From contig CAKPBC010000002.1 of the NCBI GenBank assembly GCA_934140155.1, positions 1-64,000 on the forward strand: DNA of 64,000 bases. The letters are read 5' to 3'. Position numbers and translations under genes: made by a program. Below are positions 15,957 to 25,820 of this stretch, in pieces; positions within the stretch are counted from its first letter, which is position 1; the number at the start of each line of letters is the position of its first letter. The notes under the pieces were generated by a model. The model had not been told where the DNA came from. It searched no databases and saw only the letters and a list, made by a program, of their open reading frames with translations. This DNA comes from an uncultured Bacilli bacterium (GTDB lineage Bacteria > Bacillota_I > Bacilli_A > RFN20 > CAG-826).

Positions 15957-17885
15957 TTATTCTAATTCAAACATTCCGGTATATAATTGATAATATTTAC
16001 CCTTTTGTTTAATTAAATCATCGTGGCTTCCACGTTCAATAATACGTCCGTGTTCAAGAACCATAATTGCATCAGCATTTTGAATAGTGGATAAGCGGTG
16101 AGCAATAACGAATACTGTCCTGCCTTCCATTAACTTATCAGTACCAGCTTGTACTAATTTTTCAGTACGAGTATCAATACTTGATGTAGCTTCATCAAGA
16201 ATCATAACTGGTGCATCCGCAACTGCGGCACGAGCAATAGATAATAATTGACGTTGACCTTGTGATAAGTTAGATCCATCACCTTTTAGCATTGTATTAA
16301 AGCCTTGTGGTAAACGCATAATGAAATCATATGCATTAGCGATTTTTGCCGCTTCATAAACTTCTTCATCAGTGGCATCTAACCTTCCATAACGAATATT
16401 ATCCATAACTGTTCCTGTGAATAAGTTTGTTTCTTGTAATACGATACCTAAAGATTTTCTTAAGTCATCTTTTTTGATTTTATTAATATTGATTCCATCA
16501 TATCTAATCTTACCATCAGCAATATCATAGAAACGATTTAATAAGTTTGTAATTGTAGTTTTACCAGCACCAGTAGCGCCAACAAGCGCAATTTTTTGAC
16601 CTGGGTGAGCGTAAATAGAAACATCATGAAGAACAATTTTATCTGGATTATATCCAAAATCAACTTGGTCTAAGATAATATCACCTTTTAATTCAGTATA
16701 TGTAGTTGTTCCATCACCATGAGGATGCTTCCAAGCATAATATCTAGTTCTTTCGTTAGTTTCTTCAAAACTGCCATCCTTATTATATTTAATATGGACT
16801 AAAGTAACATAACCATCATCTGCTTCACTTGGTTCATCAATTAAATCAAATACACGTGAAGCACCAGCCATACCCATAACAATAAAGGTAATTTGTTGAG
16901 CAAAGTTATTAATGTTATTAGTAAACATTCTTGACATCATTAAGAATTGAACAATGATACCAATAATTTCTTCTTGAGGGGTTACTTTAAAGAAAATGTT
17001 ATAATTTGGGAAAGTATTTGGAAAAGCAATAAGAGCTGCACCCGCAACACCTAATAAAGCATATAAGATATTACCGATATTTCCCATAATTGGTGCAACA
17101 ATATTACCACTAATATTACCGATTGTGGATACTTTGCATAATTCTTCATTTATTTTATCAAAATCTTCTGTTGATTTTTCTTCATGACTAAATACTTTAA
17201 TAACTTTTAATCCATTAATAGATTCTTCAATTGATCCTTCAACTGTTCCTAAAGCTTTTTGTTGTTTAACGAAGAATTTTGCTGATTTACCGCCAATCAT
17301 TTTAGCATTAATAAACATAAATATTGAACCAAGAAACACAATTAAGGTTAACCATAATGAGTTATATAACATAATTACAAGTAAAGCAATAACTGTTACT
17401 GTTGTTTGGAATACATTTGGCAATGATTGGCTTATCAATTCACGGATTGTATCAGTATCATTAGTATAAATTGACATGATATCACCATGAGCGTGAGTAT
17501 CAAAATATTTAATCGGTAATGTTTCCATATGATCAAACATAGTTTTACGTAAATCATTTTGGAATTTTTGAGTAACTATAGCCATTGTATAGTTCCAAGC
17601 AAATGAGGCAAGTAATCCTGCGGCATAGAAGGCACCCATAATGATTAATATGCTAACTATTTGTGGCCAAAACTCCGAGAATTGAGTTCCGCTTTTTAAA
17701 TTAATAGAAATAGTATTAGTAATATTCTTTACGAATATTGAAGAAGTAAAGTTACTAACCGCGGCAATAACTATACAAAACATTGCAAATATTAACTTGC
17801 CTGGATAACGTTTAAATAACATTTTTAATAATCTAGCCATAGTGCCTTTTTTAGCTTTTGGCTTCTTATTCATAGCTTGTTCCAT
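15957..17885 (-). CDS. Heterodimeric multidrug-type ABC exporter, consensus-site subunit
   Basis: 642 aa half-transporter: six membrane helices (about residues 30-340) fused to an ATPase domain. Walker A GATGAGKTT, signature LSQGQRQ, Walker B VMILDEATSS with the catalytic Glu, and H-loop IAHRLS are all intact. A charged insert of about 45 residues (KYNKDGSFEETNERTRYYAW region, near 355-400) separates the two domains. Its ATG overlaps the last base of the partner gene. It pairs with the 17885-19675 product, whose site is degenerate, as in BmrCD or LmrCD type exporters. Substrate unknown. Confidence 0.92.
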   Translation of the reverse strand: MEQAMNKKPKAKKGTMARLLKMLFKRYPGKLIFAMFCIVIAAVSNFTSSIFVKNITNTISINLKSGTQFSEFWPQIVSILIIMGAFYAAGLLASFAWNYTMAIVTQKFQNDLRKTMFDHMETLPIKYFDTHAHGDIMSIYTNDTDTIRELISQSLPNVFQTTVTVIALLVIMLYNSLWLTLIVFLGSIFMFINAKMIGGKSAKFFVKQQKALGTVEGSIEESINGLKVIKVFSHEEKSTEDFDKINEELCKVSTIGNISGNIVAPIMGNIGNILYALLGVAGAALIAFPNTFPNYNIFFKVTPQEEIIGIIVQFLMMSRMFTNNINNFAQQITFIVMGMAGASRVFDLIDEPSEADDGYVTLVHIKYNKDGSFEETNERTRYYAWKHPHGDGTTTYTELKGDIILDQVDFGYNPDKIVLHDVSIYAHPGQKIALVGATGAGKTTITNLLNRFYDIADGKIRYDGININKIKKDDLRKSLGIVLQETNLFTGTVMDNIRYGRLDATDEEVYEAAKIANAYDFIMRLPQGFNTMLKGDGSNLSQGQRQLLSIARAAVADAPVMILDEATSSIDTRTEKLVQAGTDKLMEGRTVFVIAHRLSTIQNADAIMVLEHGRIIERGSHDDLIKQKGKYYQLYTGMFELE

Positions 17886-19675
17886 TATTCATTACCCCCT
17901 GTTCTATTTTGTGTGTAGTATACTTCTTGATAAATTTTATTAGTTTTTAATAATTCTTCATGAGTACCGATTTGATTGATTTTACCATCATCAAGAACAA
18001 TGATTTGATCAGCGTCTTCAATCGAAGAGATTCTTTGAGCAATAACAATCTTTGTTGTATTAGGAATTTCATTTCTTAATCCAATACGAATTAATTTATC
18101 GGTTTTTGTATCAACTGCAGATGTTGAGTCATCAAGGATTAAAATTTTAGGATGTTTTAATATTGCTCTTGCAATACATAATCTTTGTTTTTGTCCACCT
18201 GATACGTTTGTACCACCTTGCTCAATATGTGTATTATATCCATCAGGGAATGATTGTACGAAATCATCTGCTTGAGCAATTTTGCTTGCTTTTATAATTT
18301 CTTCCATCGGAGCATTTAAATCGCCCCAACGAAGGTTTTCTTCAATTGTACCTGAGAACAAAACATTCTTTTGTAATACTACAGCAACATTATTACGAAG
18401 AGTTTCTAAGTCATATGCTTTAACATCTTCTCCGCCTACTAATAATTCGCCTTCACTAATATCATATAATCTAGAAATAAGATTTACGAGTGAAGTCTTA
18501 CCTGATCCAGTCGAACCAATAATACCAATGAATTGTCCACTTTTAATATTCAAATTAATATCAGATAATGTATTTTTTTGTGCTTCTTTTTTATATTTAA
18601 AATTAACATTTTTAAATACAACAGAGCCATCTTTAACTTCATATAATGGATTTTCTGGATTTTTAATTGTTGGTTCTTCTTCTAATACTTCCGCAATACG
18701 ATCCACACATTCAAGCGCTAAAGCAAGCATAACAAAGATAAAGGAAATCATCATTAATGACATTAATATTTGTACGCCATAAGTTAATAATGCTGATAAT
18801 TGACCAACAGATAATACTTTGTAATGGTTAGGGTCAAAATTATCGATGTTATTTGTATAAATTAAGTAAGCACCAATTGAACAAACTAGCATGTTTGAAG
18901 CATGAATTGCAAAGTTCATAATTGGTCCATTAAACGCTAATATCTTTTCAGCCTTTACGAATTCAACAGTAATATCATCACTTGCTTTATTAAATTTCTT
19001 TTGTTCAAAATCTTCACGAACATAAGATTTAACAACTCTAATACCAGAAACGTTTTCTTGTACTGATTCATTTAAAGCATCATAACGTTTAAAAACTTTT
19101 TGGAATATTGGCATTGCCTTTTTAATAATAAGGAATAAGCCGAAAGCAATAAGAGGCATAATTACTACAAATATAAATGCCATATATCCGCCACTAACGA
19201 AAGCCATAATCATTGAGAATATCATCATTAACGGTGCACGTATAACAATACGAATACACATTTGGAATGCTCCTTGTGTGTTTGTAACATCAGTAGTCAT
19301 ACGAGTAACAAGAGAAGATTTTTGGAACTTATCAATATTTTCAAATGAGAATGATTGTATTTTACGATATAAATCTCCTCTTAAATTCTTAGCTAAACCT
19401 GTTGATGCAATTGCAGCTGTCCTTCCGCCAAGAATACCAAACATTAAAGAAATCATTGCCATGCCAATAAGTATAACGATATATGGCCATAAATCTTGGA
19501 ATTGTATTGATCCGTTTAACAATTCAATTTTATCTACGAATATTGACATAACGAATGGCAAAGCACATTCCATAGCCGCTTCACCAACCATAAATAATGG
19601 CGTCATAATTGCATATTTTTTATATTCGCGGACACTTTGTAAAATTAACTTTATCTTTTTAAACATTTTCATCAT
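17885..19675 (-). CDS. Heterodimeric multidrug-type ABC exporter, degenerate-site subunit
   Basis: 596 aa: six membrane helices then an ATPase domain with Walker A GSTGSGKTS, signature VSGGQKQR, but Walker B ILILDDSTSA (Asp in place of the catalytic Glu) and a Q-type H-loop (VIAQRISS). These two changes mark the degenerate ATP site of a heterodimeric exporter. Overlaps the MarR gene by 17 bases and the partner by 1 base, so all three are one translationally coupled unit under the MarR-type operator at 20171-20232. Confidence 0.92.
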   Translation of the reverse strand: MMKMFKKIKLILQSVREYKKYAIMTPLFMVGEAAMECALPFVMSIFVDKIELLNGSIQFQDLWPYIVILIGMAMISLMFGILGGRTAAIASTGLAKNLRGDLYRKIQSFSFENIDKFQKSSLVTRMTTDVTNTQGAFQMCIRIVIRAPLMMIFSMIMAFVSGGYMAFIFVVIMPLIAFGLFLIIKKAMPIFQKVFKRYDALNESVQENVSGIRVVKSYVREDFEQKKFNKASDDITVEFVKAEKILAFNGPIMNFAIHASNMLVCSIGAYLIYTNNIDNFDPNHYKVLSVGQLSALLTYGVQILMSLMMISFIFVMLALALECVDRIAEVLEEEPTIKNPENPLYEVKDGSVVFKNVNFKYKKEAQKNTLSDINLNIKSGQFIGIIGSTGSGKTSLVNLISRLYDISEGELLVGGEDVKAYDLETLRNNVAVVLQKNVLFSGTIEENLRWGDLNAPMEEIIKASKIAQADDFVQSFPDGYNTHIEQGGTNVSGGQKQRLCIARAILKHPKILILDDSTSAVDTKTDKLIRIGLRNEIPNTTKIVIAQRISSIEDADQIIVLDDGKINQIGTHEELLKTNKIYQEVYYTQNRTGGNE

Positions 19676-20153
19676 CTTCTTTCACCATAGTTTTAAATAA
19701 TTCATTTATGTTATTTTCATTAACTTTTTGTCCATATAAACCTTCAAGCATCATATCAAAATACTCTACTAGTTTATGAAGATCATTCTCATTTAATTTA
19801 TTAAGCATCAGTTCATCAATTCTTTCAAAATGATCAGATGCTTTATTAAAAGTATCTTTTCCTAAATCTGTTAAATAAATTAAATTGGCACGTTTATTTT
19901 CTTGATCGGCTTTTCGAATAACAAAGTTTGATTTTTCTAAACGATCAATTGATTTAGTGATAGCAGCAGCAGAAATATGGAAGTATTTTGACATTTCAAT
20001 TTGGCTACATCCATCATGTTCCATTAAATATTCCATTATTGGATATTGCCTACATGGAATATAGTTTTCTTTAGCCACTTGGCGAAAACAACGCGATCTT
20101 AACATTTGAATAAGTTCAAATCGTTCAATGGTTTTGTTTTTTAATTCATCCAT
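19659..20153 (-). CDS. MarR-family transcription repressor
   Basis: 164 aa winged-helix regulator: CSQIEMSKYFHISAAAITKS (recognition helix region, about 53-72) and the wing with RKADQENKRANLIYLTDLGK. First gene of the operon with two ABC exporter subunits, the usual layout for a repressor released by the exported compound. Start ATG 20153 with GGTGGG upstream. It probably binds the two TTAACTAGTTAA palindromes in its own promoter. Confidence 0.93.
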   Translation of the reverse strand: MDELKNKTIERFELIQMLRSRCFRQVAKENYIPCRQYPIMEYLMEHDGCSQIEMSKYFHISAAAITKSIDRLEKSNFVIRKADQENKRANLIYLTDLGKDTFNKASDHFERIDELMLNKLNENDLHKLVEYFDMMLEGLYGQKVNENNINELFKTMVKEDDENV

Positions 20154-20170
20154 TTGCCCACCAACTTTCC

Positions 20171-20232
20171 TATGCTTATAAGCATAAATGTTAACTAGTT
20201 AATAGTTTACTCATTTAACTAGTTAAAGTCAA
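20171..20232 (-). promoter_or_regulatory. MarR operon promoter with two identical operators
   Basis: Minus strand: -35 TTGACT (20232-20227), 17-base spacer, -10 TAAACT (20209-20204). The perfect 12-bp palindrome TTAACTAGTTAA occurs twice, at 20215-20226 filling the spacer and at 20191-20202 just after the -10, 24 bp apart centre to centre. A third perfect palindrome TATGCTTATAAGCATA (20171-20186) lies in the leader. Autorepression by the MarR protein is the simple reading. Confidence 0.85.
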
Positions 20233-20233
20233 T

Positions 20234-20263
20234 AAAAAAAGAGAGTTTTTTCGTGTCTCTCCT
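20234..20263 (-). terminator. Terminator of glyA
   Basis: Stem GAGAG/CTCTC with A-rich loop and seven T residues on the minus strand, directly before the MarR promoter. Confidence 0.65.
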
Positions 20264-20278
20264 TTAATAGCGGTTTCA

Positions 20279-21490
20279 TTAAATATTTTCGATTTTTTTC
20301 CAAGATTTCGTTAAGGAATAAACTTCGTTTTTTGCTTCTTCTTCACTAATTGTTTTGCTTAATACTTTATGAATTAACTTACCAATTTTAATAGCGTCTT
20401 CCTTACTACATCCTCTAGTTGTAATTGCCGCAAAGCCAATTCTTAAACCACTAGTTTCTTTGGGAGTAAGTTTATCATTAGGTATCATATTTTTATTAGT
20501 GGTAATACCAATGCTTTCTAATAATATTTGCGCTTCTAATCCTGTTAGATTATAACTATCTAAAGTATTTAATAAAAACAAATGATTATCTGTTTTACTA
20601 GTAATTGCGCCTAAATTACTTAATGTCTCTTGGCATGTCTTAGTATTTTCAATAACATTTTTGGCATAAATTTTAAACTCTTCGCTTTGAGCTTCTTTAA
20701 AACAGATAGCTTTTCCGGCAATAATATGCTCTAATGGTCCACCTTGATAATAAGGGAAGACAGCACTATTAATCTTTTTAATTAAAGCTTCGTTATTTGT
20801 TAAAATTAAACCTCCACGTGGTCCACGAAGTGTTTTATGAGTTGTAGATGTTACAATATCCGCATAAGGGACAGGACTTTGATGTAAATTAGCGGCGATT
20901 AAACCCGCAATATGGGCCATATCTACCATAAAATAACAATGCACTTCATCAGAAATTTCTTTAATACGTTTAAAATCAATTGCATAAGGATAAGCACTAT
21001 ATCCTGCTAGGATAAGATCTGGTTTTTCTTTCTTAGCAATAGCTAAAATATTATCATAATTTAAATGTCCGTTTTCATCTAATGGATAATGAATAAAGTT
21101 ATATAAATGGGAAGAAAAACTTACCGGACTACCATGAGTTAAGTGACCTCCATCATTAAGAACTAAACTTAATATTTTGCCACCATTAGGTAATAAAGCG
21201 CGATATGCTGCAGCATTAGCTTGTGATCCACTATGTGGTTGCACATTAGCGTATTTTGCACCAAATAATTCACACGCTCTATTAATCGCAAGTTGTTCAA
21301 TTTCATCAATATATTTACATCCACCATAATATCGGTGATTAGGATATCCTTCAGCGTATTTATTAGTTAATATTGAACCACAAGCCATACGAACATCTTT
21401 ACTAGCATAGTTTTCAGAAGCAATTAGTTCAATGCCTTCATTTTGTCTTTTTGTTTCTAAATTAATTAAATTAAATATTTCTTTATCCAT
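20279..21490 (-). CDS. glyA: Serine hydroxymethyltransferase
   Basis: PLP enzyme interconverting serine and glycine while loading one-carbon units on tetrahydrofolate, 403 aa, normal length. Signatures: IELIASENYAS (N-terminal), YAEGYPNHRYYGG, QPHSGSQANAAAY, and the PLP-lysine motif TSTTHKTLRGPRGG. GGAGAA before the ATG. Stands alone with its own terminator, between the MarR operon and the end of the glycan operon. Confidence 0.97.
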   Translation of the reverse strand: MDKEIFNLINLETKRQNEGIELIASENYASKDVRMACGSILTNKYAEGYPNHRYYGGCKYIDEIEQLAINRACELFGAKYANVQPHSGSQANAAAYRALLPNGGKILSLVLNDGGHLTHGSPVSFSSHLYNFIHYPLDENGHLNYDNILAIAKKEKPDLILAGYSAYPYAIDFKRIKEISDEVHCYFMVDMAHIAGLIAANLHQSPVPYADIVTSTTHKTLRGPRGGLILTNNEALIKKINSAVFPYYQGGPLEHIIAGKAICFKEAQSEEFKIYAKNVIENTKTCQETLSNLGAITSKTDNHLFLLNTLDSYNLTGLEAQILLESIGITTNKNMIPNDKLTPKETSGLRIGFAAITTRGCSKEDAIKIGKLIHKVLSKTISEEEAKNEVYSLTKSWKKIENI

Positions 21491-21574
21491 AACAATTATT
21501 CTCCTATTTATATAATTATATGTTACTTAATATAAATTGCCTTAACATTATTATAAGTATATTATTCAGTTTTA

Positions 21575-21612
21575 AAAAAAGCAACTTGCTTATTAAACAC
21601 TCAAGTTGCTTT
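21575..21612 (-). terminator. Terminator of the glycan operon
   Basis: Minus strand: AAAGCAACTTG (21612 side) pairs with CAAGTTGCTTT, followed by a run of T. It is the first clear terminator after the 13-gene operon that starts near 41580. Confidence 0.85.
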
Positions 21613-21624
21613 ATTAATTAATTA

Positions 21625-24357
21625 TTAAGAAACCACAATTTCACGAATTGTTACACCTGTTTTATTTAAATTATTAGAAACAATTTTAATAAAACGAGCA
21701 TCAATTGACTTATCTAGATTAATAACTATATCCATGACACTTTCATAACTATCTTCGCCAATTTTTATGTAATTGATATTATCTGTTGAATAATAGAATG
21801 TTAAACTTCTAAAATAATCATCTGCCTTATCACTACATCCTTGATAGAATTCTATTTTACTTACTTTTTTTAATTCAGCAAAATCAATCAAGATATAAGA
21901 TCCAATTGGACTATTCCAATCATACCAAGAATAAGTATTTAAGTCTCCATCCATCATTTTACTAGGATTACTATCGTTAGCGTTAATAAACGGTAAACCT
22001 TCTGTTACGATTGACATCTTATTAATTGATATTTCTTTAATAGCTACCCAAGTAGTTGTTCCTTTATTATTAAGTCTTAAGAATCTAGCTTGAATAGGTT
22101 CATTTAGACTTACTAATACTTCAGCGCTATTGATATCCGCTAATTTGGTAAATGTTTTAGCATCTAAAGAATATTCTAATGTTCCTCTCATCCAATCAGT
22201 ATTTCCATTAGCGTTTCCAAATAATATTTTCACATTGTAAATAGATTTTACTTCACCATAATCAAGTCTAATAAAAGCATCATTACTTGGATAATCATTA
22301 AACCAACAATAAGTTGATTCATCATCATCCCAAATATTATTGATGTCGCCTTGATAAATGCCTTTAAACCCACTATAAACAATACCAGTTGGCTCACCAA
22401 TTGCTAATTTAATTTGGTCATTTGCTGCATATTTTAATTCGTTTAAGAATGGTGTTAAAACAACAACACCAACATCGACATTTTTATAATCAATGTTATA
22501 GTTAATTGCATTTAAGACTGGTGCTTTGTGATTAAAAGCATCATTATAGAATGCATTTGCGGAATCTAATTTTTGTTTTAATTGATTTTTGGTATATTTT
22601 GTCTCATAATACATCAAATCCAAATATAAACAACTTGCTCTAGCGGCATCTTTAATACTTAGGACCCATGGCTTCATAATTTCCACAAGTTCTCTATTTT
22701 CGGCATTATTGATAAAATTATCAGTATATTCTTCTAATTTTTGGTAATATTCAATTAATGCATTGACGCGATTAGTTATATCATCGCCACTTCTTAAATC
22801 AATTTTATAATTGTTAATTAATCTTCTTAAAGTGGTTCCTTCTTCAAAATATTCGCCTTCATATAAATTAGTATTTGCTAAATGACTTGCTATTTCTTTA
22901 AATGCCTCAGTTTCTTTGCTTTCAATATATTTAAATGAGTCAGCGTAACTTTGATCCATATCAAATTTTTTAGTATTCCAAGCATAATCACAAATAGCAA
23001 AAATAGAAAGTTTTGATGGTTCTGCTTGTTGCATTGGGTTAGTTACTATTCCACTAAATTCAACTTCTTCATCAGCATAAGATTTATCTAAAACTTCTCC
23101 TTTTCCCATTAATAAACGTGATTGAGCGTAGTCGTTAACTGGCCAGTTTAACCACATAAATGGTTTTCGATTAGTTAATGCGGTAAATTCTTGGAATTTT
23201 CCAGTAGAAACCTTACTACATACATCATTACCGGTCCACATAATTTGAATCGTTTCATCCAAATCTTGCATAAGATATTTATAGTAGCTTTCTAAGTCCA
23301 CTTTTAAACGAGTATTAGATAAATAACAATAAGAACTTGGAACAAAGATTAAATTATAGCAATCTCCTTTTTCTTTTGCCCAATTTGCTAAATCGTTTAA
23401 TAATTTAGTATGAAGACTTGCAAATGTTGCTTCACCTAATGTTGCTTCAATATCATCCGCTGAAACAACAAATTGACGAACTCCAGCATCATAAACTTGA
23501 TTGAATTTTGCTTTTATTGCTTTTAAACCTTCACTATAATTTTCTTCAGTTATCTTACTAGACATAAATGGGTGAATTGCCCAAGCAAAACGAGTTTTAG
23601 TTTGGCGCCCTACTTCAATTTGACTTTTTAAAATCTTTAAATCATTTTCAGAATATAATCCACGCCAGTTGGTACTATGATACGAATCATCTTTTGGAGC
23701 ATAAATATAAATATTACTTTTAAATTTAGATCCAAAGCGCATTAATTCTTTGCGTTCTTCACTTGTCCAAGGTATACCATAATATCCTTCAATAAAACCA
23801 CGATACATAGAATCACTATAATCTTTGATTTCTAATTCTTTAATAGTGTTATTTGTTTGTTCAAAAATCAATTCTAAAGTTGATAATCCATAAAAACAAC
23901 TATCACTATCTTTTCCTAAAATTGTGATTGATGATTCACTTATATTAAGATAATAACTATCATATTTGTTAGTAATATAAGATAAATCTTTATTTTTTAA
24001 AGACATATCTACTTCTTTGTTACTTCCATAAATACCAATATTAAGCGTTGTTATATCACTATTATTAACAAAAGTTGATTTGCTAGCTTTTACATTTTTA
24101 AGAGACAAAACATCCATTGCTTTATTTTGCGTATAAATATCAATATTTTCTTCAAAGAACACTTTAACATTACTAGTAAGTTTTAATTCCTTAGTCCCAT
24201 AAGTTATTTCTTGTGGATTTGGATATATTTCATATTCATTACTTTCTTGATCAATTTGTTTATGAGGTTTGACATTTTCTTTTGCATAAGTATTTCCTAT
24301 AGTTAAACTAGAAAATAAAGGTAAAACAAATAGACATTTATAAAAATTCTTTTTCAT
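21625..24357 (-). CDS. Secreted GH84 beta-N-acetylglucosaminidase with two CBM32-like domains
   Basis: Removes beta-linked GlcNAc outside the cell. 910 aa with a signal peptide (1-25). Residues about 40-180 are the N-terminal domain usual in GH84. The catalytic barrel (about 184-480) contains YRGFIEGYYGIPW, the catalytic Asp pair in VSADDIEATLG (D301-D302) and the conserved IMWTGNDV and WLNWPVND. A helical linker is followed by two F5/8 type C (CBM32-like) domains (about 660-770 and 785-910). The start overlaps the stop of the LRR gene (GGAGGAAAAATAATG). Last gene of the glycan operon. Hyaluronidase activity of some relatives is possible but less likely. Confidence 0.93.
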   Translation of the reverse strand: MKKNFYKCLFVLPLFSSLTIGNTYAKENVKPHKQIDQESNEYEIYPNPQEITYGTKELKLTSNVKVFFEENIDIYTQNKAMDVLSLKNVKASKSTFVNNSDITTLNIGIYGSNKEVDMSLKNKDLSYITNKYDSYYLNISESSITILGKDSDSCFYGLSTLELIFEQTNNTIKELEIKDYSDSMYRGFIEGYYGIPWTSEERKELMRFGSKFKSNIYIYAPKDDSYHSTNWRGLYSENDLKILKSQIEVGRQTKTRFAWAIHPFMSSKITEENYSEGLKAIKAKFNQVYDAGVRQFVVSADDIEATLGEATFASLHTKLLNDLANWAKEKGDCYNLIFVPSSYCYLSNTRLKVDLESYYKYLMQDLDETIQIMWTGNDVCSKVSTGKFQEFTALTNRKPFMWLNWPVNDYAQSRLLMGKGEVLDKSYADEEVEFSGIVTNPMQQAEPSKLSIFAICDYAWNTKKFDMDQSYADSFKYIESKETEAFKEIASHLANTNLYEGEYFEEGTTLRRLINNYKIDLRSGDDITNRVNALIEYYQKLEEYTDNFINNAENRELVEIMKPWVLSIKDAARASCLYLDLMYYETKYTKNQLKQKLDSANAFYNDAFNHKAPVLNAINYNIDYKNVDVGVVVLTPFLNELKYAANDQIKLAIGEPTGIVYSGFKGIYQGDINNIWDDDESTYCWFNDYPSNDAFIRLDYGEVKSIYNVKILFGNANGNTDWMRGTLEYSLDAKTFTKLADINSAEVLVSLNEPIQARFLRLNNKGTTTWVAIKEISINKMSIVTEGLPFINANDSNPSKMMDGDLNTYSWYDWNSPIGSYILIDFAELKKVSKIEFYQGCSDKADDYFRSLTFYYSTDNINYIKIGEDSYESVMDIVINLDKSIDARFIKIVSNNLNKTGVTIREIVVS

Positions 24358-25820
24358 TATTTTTCCTCCTTATGCATAGTAACATTTTTAATTCCTTCAT
24401 TATGTTCTTGAATATCAATCTTATTAAATGAATTTTTTTGTCCTAAATAATCGACACTATTTATATCCATATAAAAGAAAGCATAATCGCCAATAGTTTC
24501 AATTGATGTTGATAAAATCAATTGCTTAATAACTGGTGTTTTACTAGATTCAGCACTAGAGAAAAACAAGTGTGATGGGATGTAAGTAACATCTTTTGTA
24601 AATATAACAATGGCATTCTTAGAATTATTAGAAAAACTATCAAATACTTTATTACCATTAGTCAAGTCATCTAAATGTGTTGACTCAATGACAAGTTTGT
24701 TAACATTAATAGCGTTAGCGAATGCTTCATTGCCTAATGTTTTTAAGGATTTATTTAGTTTTAATTGTTCTAAATTATTGCAGTTTTTAAATGCTTTTTC
24801 ACCAATACTTACTAAATTATTAGGTAAAACCAAAACATTTAAACTACCACAATCCATAAAAGCTTCTTTTTCAATTGCAACAACATCAACATTAAAATAA
24901 AGATTTTTTAATTTGCTGCATGAAGAAAATGACATACCTTTAATTGTTTTTACATCAGTATTAGATAAATCAACTTCAATAAGGCTTTCATTATTTAAAA
25001 ATGCCTTTTCATTGATTTCTTTTAAATCACCATTAAATTTAATGTGTGCAAGCTCACTAAAAGCAAAAGCGCTTTTTCCAATACTTTCTAATTTAGTTGG
25101 CAATATTAATTCCTTTATACCGCATTCATAAAAAGCATAATCACCAATTGATGTTATCGAATCTGGTAAACTTAATTCAGTAATTGTGTTTAATCGATAA
25201 AAAGCATAATCACCGATTGAACTAATTTTGGATTCACTAGAAAAATAAACATTTCTTACATTTGGCAAAATGGATGGATTAGTAGTAAGAGGAAAAAACA
25301 TACGATTAGGTATTTTTAAAACATTTTTTCCAAAATAAACATCCATAACTTGCCCTTGAGCGGGATAAAATACCCAGTTTTTGGCGTTAAAATCTTCTAC
25401 ATTTTCAGCATCAAAATAAAGTGTTTTAATATTAGAGCCATTAAATGCTCCATCACCAATCTTTTTAATTGATTTAGGAATATAAACCGTATTTAACCAA
25501 GTACGTTCAGTAAATCCTTCACTAGCAATTTCTTGAACTGGTAAATCATTATACTTTTCTGGAATTACTAAAGTATTACTTGAGAATTTATGATTATTAT
25601 CTGAAACAATATAATATGTCTTATCTTCACTTAGTTCATAAGTCAAGTTAATAGAATCAGTTAAGTCAGTTGGGATTTCTCTAAAACTTTTTTCTTTATA
25701 ATTATAATTTTCTTTTTGATTTAATTTAACTTCTTTATCATATTCTAATGGTCTAAGTGAACTGTTACAACTAAATAACATACAAGCAATTGCTAATAGT
25801 GATATCTTTTTATTTTTCAT
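24357..25820 (-). CDS. BspA-type leucine-rich repeat lipoprotein
   Basis: 487 aa from ATG 25820 (AAGGAGAAC upstream, inside the end of nagA). Lipobox MLFSC near residues 16-20, then from about residue 75 a run of LRR_5 repeats of the form 'I..YAFY.C..L.EL.LP..L..IG..AF'. Such repeats bind proteins or glycans at the surface. It is placed between nagA and the GH84 gene with overlaps on both sides, which suggests a surface role in capturing the glycan. Confidence 0.88.
   Translation of the reverse strand: MKNKKISLLAIACMLFSCNSSLRPLEYDKEVKLNQKENYNYKEKSFREIPTDLTDSINLTYELSEDKTYYIVSDNNHKFSSNTLVIPEKYNDLPVQEIASEGFTERTWLNTVYIPKSIKKIGDGAFNGSNIKTLYFDAENVEDFNAKNWVFYPAQGQVMDVYFGKNVLKIPNRMFFPLTTNPSILPNVRNVYFSSESKISSIGDYAFYRLNTITELSLPDSITSIGDYAFYECGIKELILPTKLESIGKSAFAFSELAHIKFNGDLKEINEKAFLNNESLIEVDLSNTDVKTIKGMSFSSCSKLKNLYFNVDVVAIEKEAFMDCGSLNVLVLPNNLVSIGEKAFKNCNNLEQLKLNKSLKTLGNEAFANAINVNKLVIESTHLDDLTNGNKVFDSFSNNSKNAIVIFTKDVTYIPSHLFFSSAESSKTPVIKQLILSTSIETIGDYAFFYMDINSVDYLGQKNSFNKIDIQEHNEGIKNVTMHKEEK

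Noticed and set aside
21491..21574. Glycine or SAM riboswitch before glyA
   Set aside because: The leader is short and AT-rich, with none of the conserved core sequences of these riboswitches.
24610..25131. Plus-strand frames inside the LRR gene
   Set aside because: They are the complement of the repeat coding sequence, without ribosome binding sites or protein-like composition.
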